A stretch of DNA of 64,000 bases. Origin: an uncultured Prevotellaceae bacterium (GTDB taxonomy: Bacteria; Bacteroidota; Bacteroidia; Bacteroidales; Bacteroidaceae). The stretch is taken from assembly GCA_902780025.1 (NCBI GenBank), contig CACZDV010000010.1:34778-98777 (forward strand), in the 5' to 3' direction. A model generated the notes under the pieces. It saw only the letters and a program-made list of their open reading frames with translations, did no database searches and was not told the origin of the DNA. Position numbers and translations under genes: made by a program. Below, piece by piece: positions 41,661-51,638 of this stretch; within the stretch, counting starts at the first letter, position 1, and the number at the start of each line of letters is the position of its first letter.

Positions 41661-44258
41661 TTACTTTACGATGAATTTCCTTGTCTGGCCGTTGCTCATG
41701 CGGACAATATTGATGCCCTTCTGGAGCCTGTCAGTCCTGTCGCCGCGCAGCGAGTAGATGCCGACGATGGTGGCAGGCTGCTGACTGAGTTTGGAGGGTG
41801 TTTCAATGGACGTGAGGATACTGTTGATGTTCTCCATCACTTCGCGAATCTGGGTGATAGCAGAAAGCGTACCTGATGCATTGCTCTTGTCGACGGCGAT
41901 GCCCATTACTGTCTGCAAACTGGCTCTCTGATCGTCGGTCAGTTCCGAATTGGCCAGTATCTGCTCGGCCTCTTCCAATGTCTTGTCGTAGCACTCGGCG
42001 ATTGGTTCTGCCTCCATGCCGAGGAAGGTGAGGCGGAAGTTGTCCCAGATGCTCCAGCGGTCAGCGGCACTGGCATTGAGCGAACGGATACCAATGCGCA
42101 GTTTTCCATTCCACACGACACCTTTTACGCTGTTCTCGTAGAGCCCTGCAGCGAAAGCCTCAGAGGCGGTTTTCATCGAGTTGGGAATGACATGCTCATC
42201 CTGCATTGTATAAGCATTGTCCTCCTTATAGAATCCTGCCTCCTGTGCCTCTTCAAATACATTCTTCACAAGTGTTTCACCCGTGTTGGCGTAGAGCGAG
42301 GTCAGTACCTCAGCCTCTTCATTCAGCCACTCCGGCTCTGCCTGAGCATTTGCTGCCGTGCGATAGAAGGCCTGGGCATCCAGGCGATACACGCCATTGG
42401 GCAGCGACACTTCCTGATAGAAGTCGAAGTTCTGGTTCCAGCGCTCCACGTTCGGGTTTGTCGTCATGCCGCCGGGCGAGGGAGTGCCCAGTTTCTTGTT
42501 GAAACTCCAGCCAGTCAGTCCGTTGTCGAAATTAGGATTCGTGAGTTTGGCTGTGGCATCAGCACCAGCTGCCATACAGTTGTCCAGGACATTTTGAATC
42601 AGTTGGTTCAGGAAGGCCTTCTCTTCAACAATCTGCTCGGTGTTCAGTGTGCCATGACCAATAATATAGGCAGCATTGCCGTTGGGAAACACTTCGTCGG
42701 GTTCGTTTTCCGAATCCATATAGTCGGCCAAGGTGTCGAAATCGTCGCCTGCGTAAGACTCCTTGAGGACCATTTGTCGGGCATCGTCGTGAAGCGCCAG
42801 GTAGCCGTCGTAGGCAGCGATGTTGGCTTTTATACTGTCGTAGAGTGCCGTGAAGCGGGGCAACTCTGCCACCAGTTCCTCTTGTGTCGTGGCATTGTTC
42901 AGGATGTTGAGCGACTGGCTGTATGCTTTCTTCAAGGGTTCATAGCAAGCCTTGTCGGCAAAGGAGTCGCCGCCGCTCAGCGTGTTCTCAATCCACATCT
43001 TGTAGGCCTCATAACCATTTCCGAAGTATTTCAGACGGAAACAGTCGGCCATGACCCACTGCGTTCCCTCAGCGGGGAAGCCGATACCGATGTCGACGGT
43101 ACGGTCGGTGACGTAGGTCAGCACGCTATAGGGTGTAGGGCCGCCTGTCGTGATTTCCGTCTTGGCATCGCCGGCGAAGATGAACGGACCGTTGGCCTGC
43201 GAGTAGGCACCGGCAGTCAGCTCGTAGATGCCATTGGGGATATTCACAACCTTCTGGGAAACGAGGATGTTCTGGTTGCTGCCCCAGAGGTTCAGGGCAG
43301 GTGCGCTCATTACGTCTTCAACCATGGCAGGCACCCATCCGTTGATTTCAAATGTCTTGGCAGTGCCCTCCTTAGTCCAGCCGCCATCGCCGCCTTTCAC
43401 CTCCTGATTGAAGTCGGGGTTCACGATGCGGTCAGTGAAGTCCTTGGGATGATCAGGAGTTACCCTCTTCTCGTCGTCCAGCGAGATGAGCGTCTCGGCC
43501 TGTATGATGGTTTCTTGCAGTTCCTCTTTCGTCGAGTTGGTGTTGTCGTACACTTTCTGCAACTCGCCCGCGTCAATACCTCTTGTGTTCAGCTCGTCAA
43601 TCAGGTCTTTCAACTTCATGGCCATATTGTAGAGCGCCAGTTTATCAGCATAGACGGCATAGTCGGCCTCACTGACAAAAGCCCAATCCAAATAGTAAGA
43701 AGCATTAGCATCAATGTCGCTCAAGTCAACGATGGGATTGACCACAGTACTCATATCCTCCTCGTCCCATCTGACAATTCCTGCACAGGTGTTCGGATAC
43801 AATGCGTCGTTCTGTTTAGGGTTGGCGGCTGCGCAGCTAAAACGGAATGTGCCGTTTTCCTGTTTGGTAAACTCCCAGAAGTAGTCGCCCTGATTGCCCT
43901 TGTCCATGTAGGAGCCTCCGGCATCGTCGATGAACATATAGAACCAGTTTTGCTGCACAGGCCGGAAGTCCTGAATGGTATAGGTCTTTCCGTCCCACAC
44001 GTATGAAGTGTCGTTCGTCTCGGAAATCTGCTCTGTCAAGTACTTCTCGACCTTGATCATCAGGCCCTCCTCGGCTACACTGGCCTGTGTGCCGTAGGCA
44101 TTGCCCTGTGTGAGAAACATTTTCGTCCCCACATTATATAAATAGGAGGGCTCGTCCAAAAGCATGTCATTGGTTAATTGAACGTTAGGTTTTGACCATT
44201 GCGCCGTAGCAAGCATTGCATGCACGGTGATCATCATTGTAATTAGTAGTCGTTTCAT
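41661..44258 (-). CDS. Large secreted protein with sugar-binding-like modules
   Basis: 865 residues from the ATG at 44258 (MKRLLITMMITVHAMLATAQ, signal peptide); the longer frame begins before the promoter region ends. Two galactose-binding-like beta-sandwich modules are suggested by repeated VNPDFNQEVKGGDGGWT and LTNPNFDNGLTGWSF openings with later IPNGIYELTAGAY and LPNGVYRLDAQAF strands. Helical linkers separate them. The C-terminus has IYSLRGDRTDRLQKGINIVRMSNGQ. No catalytic domain is recognised. Its place beside esterases and galactanases suggests polysaccharide binding. Confidence 0.7.
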   Translation of the reverse strand: MKRLLITMMITVHAMLATAQWSKPNVQLTNDMLLDEPSYLYNVGTKMFLTQGNAYGTQASVAEEGLMIKVEKYLTEQISETNDTSYVWDGKTYTIQDFRPVQQNWFYMFIDDAGGSYMDKGNQGDYFWEFTKQENGTFRFSCAAANPKQNDALYPNTCAGIVRWDEEDMSTVVNPIVDLSDIDANASYYLDWAFVSEADYAVYADKLALYNMAMKLKDLIDELNTRGIDAGELQKVYDNTNSTKEELQETIIQAETLISLDDEKRVTPDHPKDFTDRIVNPDFNQEVKGGDGGWTKEGTAKTFEINGWVPAMVEDVMSAPALNLWGSNQNILVSQKVVNIPNGIYELTAGAYSQANGPFIFAGDAKTEITTGGPTPYSVLTYVTDRTVDIGIGFPAEGTQWVMADCFRLKYFGNGYEAYKMWIENTLSGGDSFADKACYEPLKKAYSQSLNILNNATTQEELVAELPRFTALYDSIKANIAAYDGYLALHDDARQMVLKESYAGDDFDTLADYMDSENEPDEVFPNGNAAYIIGHGTLNTEQIVEEKAFLNQLIQNVLDNCMAAGADATAKLTNPNFDNGLTGWSFNKKLGTPSPGGMTTNPNVERWNQNFDFYQEVSLPNGVYRLDAQAFYRTAANAQAEPEWLNEEAEVLTSLYANTGETLVKNVFEEAQEAGFYKEDNAYTMQDEHVIPNSMKTASEAFAAGLYENSVKGVVWNGKLRIGIRSLNASAADRWSIWDNFRLTFLGMEAEPIAECYDKTLEEAEQILANSELTDDQRASLQTVMGIAVDKSNASGTLSAITQIREVMENINSILTSIETPSKLSQQPATIVGIYSLRGDRTDRLQKGINIVRMSNGQTRKFIVK

Positions 44259-44311
44259 AATTGTTTGATTTTTGAATAGAAATGATTTATAGTTTGTATT
44301 AATGAAAAACT

Positions 44312-44340
44312 GCTGCAAAGGTACGTATTTCCTTTGCAGC
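44312..44340 (-). promoter_or_regulatory. Promoter inside a 10-base inverted repeat
   Basis: GCTGCAAAGG (44312-44321) and CCTTTGCAGC (44331-44340) are perfect mirror images; the first arm contains the -7 box TACCTTTG of the minus strand (44316-44323). It may be an operator for the gene starting at 44258. Confidence 0.6.
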
Positions 44341-44464
44341 AGGCTTTCACAGTCGTAACTTTAAGTAACAAAAATGTAACTTAGCGTGTCAATAATGTAT
44401 CAAATTACGATTGTTACAATAATGCAAGTGCCTGAATCAATGGACAATAAAGCCAGCCTTGCTA

Positions 44465-46060
44465 TCATTTCAAGAATTTCTCCAATTGTTCGGCCTCCTC
44501 CTGAAACTCCTTGGGCTTGAAACCGTGGCCGGCACCTGGAATGATGTGCAGGCGTGCATCCTTGTAGAGTTTCTGGGCGCGCTTCGAGTCTTCAATCAGC
44601 ACGACCTGGTCTTTGTCGCCCTGAACGATGAGCACGGGGCCGCGATACTTACCAATGATGTCGAAGGTGTTCATATCGTGGATTTCCTCGAAGAAACGAC
44701 GCCCCATCTTCACGTTCCACAACTCTGTCACCTCAGGGATGTCCGACAGCTTCGGATAGCGGGCACGCCAGTTCTGCGGGATGCAGAGGGCAGGGAATAC
44801 AAGCACCAGTTGGCTGACAGCATCGCGCATCTGTGCAGCGGTGAGGGCTGAGACCAGTCCGCCCTGGCTCTCGCCGATGAGCACAATGTGCTGGTGACCC
44901 TGACTGCGGAAGTAGTTGACAATGGCGCGCAGGTCACTTTGCTCGTCGAGGATCGACATGTTGAGCGTATTGTTGTCCGAACGGCTATTCACCGAGCCGC
45001 AGGGGAAGTCGAAGACGTAGCATTGGTAGCCCAGCTTCTGCATCACGTCGAAGTAGCTGCGGCCATAGTGGTAGGTACCGTTGAAACCGTGGGCTACAAT
45101 AGCGATACCTTTTGTTTGACCTGATGGCGTGAATAGTTCGCCGTAAATCTGACGGTCACCGTTCATGATCCACAGCGGCTTCACATTCTTGAAGTCCACG
45201 AAGTGCTTGGCCTGGATGGTCCAACCTTGATACCCCTTGGCTTCACCACCGAGAAAGGTTTCGGCGCAGTCAGTCTTCCCCTTCAGTTGCCAGTCGAGCC
45301 AGTCGATGACCAGCCGTGCATAGTCGCCGCCATATTGCTGTCCGTAGGTACCACCATGTCCTGAAGCAGGATGGTTGGCCCACGCCACGGGCACATGGCC
45401 GATGCGCTCGACGTCCTTCTTGGCATTCTCGTAGGCCACATCGCTCTCTCCGCCCGTCACGTATAATATCGGTGTATGTACCTTCGGCAGCGAGGCACGG
45501 CTGGCACCCGCCATCTCCATGTCGCCCATGCCGGCGTTCATAATCATCAGCGTCGTGAGTCGCGGGTCGGCAGCATTCCAGAGCACTTGCGCTCCGCCAC
45601 ACGAGTGGCCTGCGGCAGCTATCTTCAGCGTGTCGATGTTCTGATAGTAGTCGCTGCCCTTGGTGCGCGCCTGCTGCAGCATCCAGTCCAGTCCGCGCTT
45701 CAGTTCGCTTGACTCCGTAGAATTCTGCTTGCGACTGTCGAGCCGCTCCTCCATCTCGCCGATGGCCATCACCACATAGCCGTGCGAGGCCACCTCCGTC
45801 AGCATCCGCTCGTAGCCAGCGTTGGTGTCCATGCACCCGCCGTTAGCCCACATCAGTAGCGGCAGCGCCCCTATCGTGGCATGTGCCAAATTCAGGTCTT
45901 TGGGACGATAGACCACGAAGTCCTCAGCACCCGCCTCTTTCACGGCGATAGCCTTCAACACTCCCGAACCACCCTCGTCGATGGTCTTTACTTGAATACC
46001 CTGCCCATAGCAAACCATGCTGACGAGGCAGATAAAAAACGTAAAAGCTAAATGTCTCAT
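44465..46060 (-). CDS. Secreted double alpha/beta-hydrolase
   Basis: A 531-residue protein with signal peptide (MRHLAFTFFICLVSMVCYG) and two alpha/beta-hydrolase domains. The first (~25-280) has LLMWANGGCMDTNAGYE and the nucleophile elbow GHSCGGAQ. The second (~285-531) has AHGFNGTYHYGRSYF, elbow GESQGGLVSAL, acid VQGDKDQVV and GAGHGF with the catalytic His. Such enzymes are often feruloyl or acetyl esterases. It follows GH53 by 4 bases, so it probably strips ester groups from the same galactan-type substrate. Confidence 0.8.
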   Translation of the reverse strand: MRHLAFTFFICLVSMVCYGQGIQVKTIDEGGSGVLKAIAVKEAGAEDFVVYRPKDLNLAHATIGALPLLMWANGGCMDTNAGYERMLTEVASHGYVVMAIGEMEERLDSRKQNSTESSELKRGLDWMLQQARTKGSDYYQNIDTLKIAAAGHSCGGAQVLWNAADPRLTTLMIMNAGMGDMEMAGASRASLPKVHTPILYVTGGESDVAYENAKKDVERIGHVPVAWANHPASGHGGTYGQQYGGDYARLVIDWLDWQLKGKTDCAETFLGGEAKGYQGWTIQAKHFVDFKNVKPLWIMNGDRQIYGELFTPSGQTKGIAIVAHGFNGTYHYGRSYFDVMQKLGYQCYVFDFPCGSVNSRSDNNTLNMSILDEQSDLRAIVNYFRSQGHQHIVLIGESQGGLVSALTAAQMRDAVSQLVLVFPALCIPQNWRARYPKLSDIPEVTELWNVKMGRRFFEEIHDMNTFDIIGKYRGPVLIVQGDKDQVVLIEDSKRAQKLYKDARLHIIPGAGHGFKPKEFQEEAEQLEKFLK

Positions 46061-46064
46061 ATTA

Positions 46065-47900
46065 TCAATACCTTTTAATCTTATAACTCCTGATACTCCC
46101 GTTTATTGTCTCGCGGACGATGTTAATGCCTCGGTGGGGCATAGAAGAGGGGGTGCCATTGAGATTGTAATAATGTGTGCAGTCAGACAATTCCTTAATG
46201 TATTTGACTCCTGTTGGCTCTCCTCTTGTTGGCAACATCTGACCTTCAAGCGGGAAAATACGTAGCGAGGAGATGTCGGGCAGTCCGGTGGTGCCGGTAG
46301 CGGTTAGTTGTAAAATATGGGTGCCTGCTTCTGACACCTCTATATCGACAGTCTGATAGGTGTCCGTGTCCTTATAGAAATAAGTGCGAGCGATGCTGTC
46401 ACCATTGACTCTCAGCTCCGTTCCCCTGAGTGTAGGACTACTGTATTTGAACGCCAGACGATATTTTCCTGCCGCATCGAGCTTCAGGCCCCAACGTGCC
46501 GTGCCCCCTTTTTTGTCGCCGTTCTCAATGGTGGCGTCGCCCATCAGCGCCGACTCGCCTACGAAGAAGGTCACTGTGTCGGTGATCTGAGTGTTCTTGG
46601 CGTTGTCGGTGGCCTTGGCCCAGGCAGTGTGTGGGCCTATCGTGACATCTGGAACTGTGAAAGCAGAGGTAGCAACAGTACCTACTGCAGCAATGTCTTC
46701 CACTTTATACGTGCCGGCTGTCTTCTTGTCGATATGGAACTCCACGGATTGTATGCGGCCCTTGCGCTGATGCTGCACACGGGCCTCCATCGTCAGTTCG
46801 CCTGGCTCCACGGTCTGTTCGACTTTTGGGGTCTGCATCGAGGCTTTCATCAGCCACGCCACCTCCGTATGCTTGATGCCCAGATAGGCATCCATGGCCT
46901 CATTGGGGCGCTTCGTATTCTGGTCCCAGGCTCCGAGGTCATAGCCTGCCATCGACTCGGGTTCCCAGTAGAAACAACCGGGATCGCCGTTCTTGATAAG
47001 CGCATCCATCAACCCTACCAGATAATTATTCCCCTCAATGGCTTTGTTCCAGTAATGTCCCGTCTCCACCACCATGACCTTCGTCCCGTATCGCTTCTCC
47101 AAGTCCTTGATGTTGGCCATCACTTTCGTAATCATCGTTGGGCCGTCAAGGTGCGACCAGCGGGGATAGGCCGACATGCCTATCATGTCCCACTTCACAC
47201 CACGGCTTTTCAGGGCGTCGAACATCGACCGGTAGAGCGAGTTGTCGTGGCCGTCGGGCAGATGGATGATGGTGATGATGCTGGAGTCGCAGTCGTGACA
47301 GGCCTTGATGCCCGCCTTCAGCATACGTGCGAAGTTATCGGTGCCGCCCTTATTGGTCTGGCAGGTGGGGTAGAACATGCCACGCTTCGTCTCATTGCCA
47401 ATCTGTGCCCAGCGGGGGGTGATGCCCGCAGCCTGTAGCGCGGTGATGACGTCCTTGGTGTGGTCATACACATCCTGTTCCAGCTGTGCCACGGTGTGGT
47501 CTTTCCATGCTGCCGGGCAGTCCTGCGTACCAGGGTCGGCCCACGAGTCGCTGTAGTGGAAACTCAGCATCACACCCATGCCCTTAGCCTTGACCCGCTT
47601 GGCCATCTTTACCACATCCTGCTTGCCACACCAGCCGCCGCTGGGGTTTACCCACACGCGCAGGCGGACATTATTGATTCCCTGTTCCTTCAGAATCTGC
47701 AGGATGTCCTTCTGTCGGCCGTTCTTGTCGAGCCACTTCGTACCCCAGCTCTCCATCTGCGACACAAACCCCACGTCGGCGCCGAAGGCGAAATCAGTCT
47801 CGTGCGCTTTGCGGTTGAAGATGGTGTCAGTTACCGTGACGGCATGGCCGCTCATTGCCGCCCATGTCATCAACATGATTAGTAGTAGATTTCGTTGCAT
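46065..47900 (-). CDS. GH53 endo-beta-1,4-galactanase
   Basis: A 611-residue secreted enzyme (signal MQRNLLLIMLMTWAAMSGHA). The GH53 TIM barrel (~30-350) includes FAFGADVGFVSQMESWG, LRVWVNPSGG, the acid/base Glu in RWAQIGNETKRGMF and the nucleophile Glu in VMVVETGHYW. Two beta modules follow: an Ig-like domain and a carbohydrate-binding-like domain (~450-560). A YYNLNGTPSSMPHRGINIVRE tail closes it. It cuts beta-1,4-galactan side chains of pectin. It lies in one operon with GH43, GH2 and the double hydrolase. Confidence 0.92.
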   Translation of the reverse strand: MQRNLLLIMLMTWAAMSGHAVTVTDTIFNRKAHETDFAFGADVGFVSQMESWGTKWLDKNGRQKDILQILKEQGINNVRLRVWVNPSGGWCGKQDVVKMAKRVKAKGMGVMLSFHYSDSWADPGTQDCPAAWKDHTVAQLEQDVYDHTKDVITALQAAGITPRWAQIGNETKRGMFYPTCQTNKGGTDNFARMLKAGIKACHDCDSSIITIIHLPDGHDNSLYRSMFDALKSRGVKWDMIGMSAYPRWSHLDGPTMITKVMANIKDLEKRYGTKVMVVETGHYWNKAIEGNNYLVGLMDALIKNGDPGCFYWEPESMAGYDLGAWDQNTKRPNEAMDAYLGIKHTEVAWLMKASMQTPKVEQTVEPGELTMEARVQHQRKGRIQSVEFHIDKKTAGTYKVEDIAAVGTVATSAFTVPDVTIGPHTAWAKATDNAKNTQITDTVTFFVGESALMGDATIENGDKKGGTARWGLKLDAAGKYRLAFKYSSPTLRGTELRVNGDSIARTYFYKDTDTYQTVDIEVSEAGTHILQLTATGTTGLPDISSLRIFPLEGQMLPTRGEPTGVKYIKELSDCTHYYNLNGTPSSMPHRGINIVRETINGSIRSYKIKRY

Positions 47901-47933
47901 TGTAGTTTTTAGTTTGGTTATAATATTTAGGAT

Positions 47934-49886
47934 TCAATACTTGATGACGGAGAAACCATCGGGGCGTACTACCTCGAAGGCGTATTGTGCATTGACGTTA
48001 CGCAGCACGAGGGGATAACGCTCGCTAGGATGCATGTCGGGCAGGGCGATGGCTTGCTGATGGCCGTGGCGGTCGGCGTAGCGAAGGGTGTAGCCGCGCA
48101 GGGTGTACGAGGGAATGCTGTTCTTCACCTGAAGGACGATGTTGGCATCGCGGTCGGCGGCATCTACGTCGTACTGTCCGGCCAGCGAACCCTCGTTCTT
48201 CTTGGCATTGGCAGGCTTCACTTCCACGATGTCGATGGGCGACATCAGCTGGCGTAACACGTAGTAGGAGGCTTTGGGCGTGAGGTCGGTGTGGCAGACG
48301 CCGTGGCGACGGATGCGCCAGCGACCCAAGCCCTCCTCGCCCATCTGCGTGCGGTAGTCCTGTACGCAGAAGTAGATGTAGCCGCAGACGAAGTCCTACT
48401 TCTGCCACTCCTTGATGTGGTAGAGCATGTCGTCGATGCGTGTGCCGTCGCCTCCGGTGAAGGCGGGTTCGCACAGGCCATTCTCAGTAATGAAGAGCGG
48501 ACGATTGCCGATGACCTCGCGGATTCGCTGCAGGCGGGCGGGCAGTTCCTCGCGGTTGTTGCCGTGCCATGTGCCAGTATATTCGTTCCACGTCGGGAGG
48601 TCGAGCACCAGCGACGGGTCGTTGCCCAGTTCTCGCCATATCTTGTTGCAGAGTACATCGACGATGCGGGTGCTGTCGAGACGGCGTACTTCGTCGGCCA
48701 GGCGCTTTACCTCCTCGTGGTTGCCACTGACCTCATTGCTGATGCCCCAGCCATAGATGCAGGGATGGTTGTAGTAAGCCTCAATCATCTCCTCAAGCGC
48801 TTCGCGAGCCACCTTGCGCAGTTCGGGCGTCAGCTGACGGCCCGGCTGCTGCCACCACGAGAGTTCCAGCTGGCAGAGGATGCCCATCTCGTCCATCATA
48901 TCCACCATCTGGCGGTCGGGCACGTAGTGGAACCGGGTGATGCAGGTGTTCAGGTCCTTCATCGTGCGCACGGTCTTCTCGATGAAGGCTCGCGGCTCGG
49001 CCATTCCATAAGCGGGGTTGGAGCCTGGCATATCCTCGATACCCGGCAGTCGTACCCGCTCGCCGTTGAATACGAATGAACGATTCTCAATGCGGAAGTC
49101 GCGGAAGCCGAAATGGTCGGTGAGGGCGTCGCTGCCAGGAATCTCAAACGTGAAGTCGTAGAGGTTTGGCTGGTCGAAATGCCACAGTTGAGGATTGTTG
49201 ATAGTGATGGTCGTCGAGAACTGAGGCTCATTCTTTCCTTTTTTCAGCGATACAGCAGCATCGTATTCCGTTCGGCCCGTCTGGCGGTTCTTCACTACGA
49301 GTCTTCCGCTGAGCCTGTTGTCCATCTCATTCCACAAGCGGATGTCGAAGCGTACAGCACCCGACATGGCGGGCGTGACGTGAACATACCTCAGCGTCTG
49401 CTTGCCACTGACATGCAGTCGTACAGAGCGGTAGATGCCTCCGTCGTTGCTCCAGTCGAACGACCGTTTGTAGGGCAGCGCCTTGTCGGTGTAGGCGTTG
49501 GAGGTATGGACCTCTAAGATGTTAGAGGTAAGAGGTGAGAGGTAAGAGGTAATGTCGAATGAGAACGCTGTATAGCCATTGCCCAAATGCTCGCCCACCT
49601 TCCGGCCATTGACATAGACCATGGCATCGTGATGGACAGCCTCGAAATGCAGCCTTACCGTGCGTCCCTTCATATCTGCGGTGATGGGCAGCGCCCGCCT
49701 ATAGACTGCCTCGCCTGCGTAGTCCTCCAGTCCCTCCATGATATTATAGGTATGGGGAACATTGACGGCATAGTCCCTGCCGCCAATCGTCATCTGCCAC
49801 TCACCATCGAGCGCGATGTCCTGCTGAGCCAACGCTGCATGGGCCGTGCTGACCATCAGCAGCAATACAAGGAATTGTCTTTTCAT
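47934..49886 (-). pseudogene. GH2 beta-galactosidase with one in-frame TAG
   Basis: The frame opens with a signal peptide (MKRQFLVLLLMVSTAHAALA) and GH2 sandwich and barrel domains: acid/base Glu in WGISNEVSGNHEE, nucleophile Glu in LFITENGLCEP. It stops at TAG (48396-48398) after LYHIKEWQK, then continues in the same frame with DFVCGYIYFCVQDYRTQMGE and RWRIRRHGVCHTDLTPKASYYVL to the TAA at 47934, a normal GH2 C-terminus. One base restores 650 codons. Both catalytic residues lie before the stop, but the barrel is cut short. Sequencing error, mutation or suppression are open. Confidence 0.85.
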
Positions 49887-49888
49887 AT

Positions 49889-51610
49889 CTATCGTAAAAT
49901 TTTTCTCGTAGTCCCATCGGCATCACGCACAATCAGCAGACCGCGTTCGTTGCCGTTTGTCTTTCTGCCGCTGAGCGTGTAATAGCAAGGTTGCGAGACG
50001 GGCCACCTGGCTTCCGTTATTGCATTTGTAAGCTGGTCGCCCTTGCGAACCAGCGACACCTCGTCGATGTGGCACCAGGCGTTGGCTTTGCCGTCGGCAT
50101 AGAAACCCAGCTCCACCTGACCGCCGCTGACCTGCAGGTCTTCAATGATGACCTCATGCCACTTGCTGTCGCTATAAGGCATATCAGCACGACGTGTCTC
50201 ATTGCCCACCTTGGCATACATATACAGCTCGTTGAACTGGCTGCCGCTCTTGACATAGCATTTCAAAGTGTAGAGGCCGTCTTTCAACTCCACAACAGGG
50301 GTCGATTTCACCGTCTGGCTCACCCTGCGTGTAAAGTCAACCTTATCTTGAATGTTCAGACAGTAGTTGCCCGTCACCACCTCTCGGTCAGCCGACGAGT
50401 TGCTGGCGTTGAGCACGGGAGAGTCAGCACCGCCGATGACCACCTTATTGCCTTTGATGACCGTGGTCTTCCATCCCTTCAAGTCAGCCTGACTGGGCTT
50501 GTTGCTGCTGGGGATACTGACACGGTCGGCATTGAAGAAGTGATTCCTGACGTAATTGTTATCATCACCAATCCACCACTCGCCAGTCTTGGCATCAAGG
50601 TGCCACTGCGAGAGCGAATTGAAGTAGGGCTTACCGTTCACAAACGAGATGGGACACCACTGGTTAAAACCCTTGCCATTGCCGGCAAAACCTGCCCAGC
50701 GGTCGCCGCAGTAGATGACGGTCTCCTGCTTCGAGCCGCGCACGGTGTAGAAGAAGCCAGTCTGCGTGACGTGTCCATAGTCATCGGCCGAGCCAGGCAT
50801 GATCTGCATGTTGTTCGTCGGCGTGTAGGGACCGTAGATACTGCTGGCCTCAAGATAATACACATTTGAGGCGTTCCAGCCGTAGAGATCGCTCGCGCAC
50901 ACGTAGTACTTATTCTTATATTTGAACATGCAGTCGCCCTCGCGCCCTGAGCCTTTGTATATCTGGTGACAGTCTTTCAGGCCAATCTTTCCGTCGGCGC
51001 AGACGCCAATCTCTGACAGATAGATGCGCCCGCGCCCCTTTCCATAGCTGTAGCAGAGGTATGATTTGCCCGTATCGGGGTCGGTGAATACAGTCATGTC
51101 GCCCGTGTTTGGCGTGCCTATTATATTAGTCATGTCAATCTCGTTGTGACGGGTGTAGCTGCCTGTCGGTGTAGAGCACGTTGCCACCAGCACGTGGTCG
51201 TTGAACTGCGTCAGCAGGGCGTATTTCTTCGCTTCCTCGATGTAGGCCACGCCCATACGTCCTACCCAGTAAGCCCAGCCGGCGGCATCGGGGGTGAGCA
51301 CGTTGCGCACGAACTTCCAGTTGACGAGGTCATCGCTCACGTAGCAGGTCACGCCTAGGAAATTCGTGATGTTGCTCTTACTGCCTGCCAGCGCCTTAGG
51401 GCAGTAGTCAACGGCCTCTTGATATTTGGCACCATACCAGTAGTAATGCTCTACGCCTTTAGCATCGGGGAAACGGAAGATACCACCACCCTGACTGTAA
51501 ATGTAACTGCCGGAGGTGGTCTTCCAGAATGTGTCGTTGTTGATGACGTCATTGGCTTTTACCGAATTGAAGGCCAATAGGCCGAGAAAGATTGCAAGTA
51601 ACTGTTTCAT
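49889..51610 (-). CDS. GH43 glycosidase, galactan-type
   Basis: 573 residues from the ATG at 51610 (MKQLLAIFLGLLAFNSVKA signal). A five-bladed GH43 propeller (~20-330: FWKTTSGSYIYSQGGGIFRFPD, YYWYGAKYQ, FTDPDTGKSYLCYSYG, GREGDCMFKYKNKYYVC) is followed by a carbohydrate-binding-like sandwich (~380-530) and the tail YYTLSGRKTNGNERGLLIVRD. The propeller resembles exo-beta-1,3-galactanase-type GH43 enzymes, which fits the GH53/GH2 neighbours, but an arabinosidase cannot be ruled out. It is first in the galactan operon. Confidence 0.83.
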   Translation of the reverse strand: MKQLLAIFLGLLAFNSVKANDVINNDTFWKTTSGSYIYSQGGGIFRFPDAKGVEHYYWYGAKYQEAVDYCPKALAGSKSNITNFLGVTCYVSDDLVNWKFVRNVLTPDAAGWAYWVGRMGVAYIEEAKKYALLTQFNDHVLVATCSTPTGSYTRHNEIDMTNIIGTPNTGDMTVFTDPDTGKSYLCYSYGKGRGRIYLSEIGVCADGKIGLKDCHQIYKGSGREGDCMFKYKNKYYVCASDLYGWNASNVYYLEASSIYGPYTPTNNMQIMPGSADDYGHVTQTGFFYTVRGSKQETVIYCGDRWAGFAGNGKGFNQWCPISFVNGKPYFNSLSQWHLDAKTGEWWIGDDNNYVRNHFFNADRVSIPSSNKPSQADLKGWKTTVIKGNKVVIGGADSPVLNASNSSADREVVTGNYCLNIQDKVDFTRRVSQTVKSTPVVELKDGLYTLKCYVKSGSQFNELYMYAKVGNETRRADMPYSDSKWHEVIIEDLQVSGGQVELGFYADGKANAWCHIDEVSLVRKGDQLTNAITEARWPVSQPCYYTLSGRKTNGNERGLLIVRDADGTTRKILR

Positions 51611-51638
51611 ATTCGTTGTAGTAGTTTGTTTTCGGCTG

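Noticed and set aside
42192-44006. A 604-codon frame opposite the large secreted protein
   Set aside because: No start context, signal or family motif; the minus strand has a promoter, signal peptide and repeated sugar-binding-like modules.
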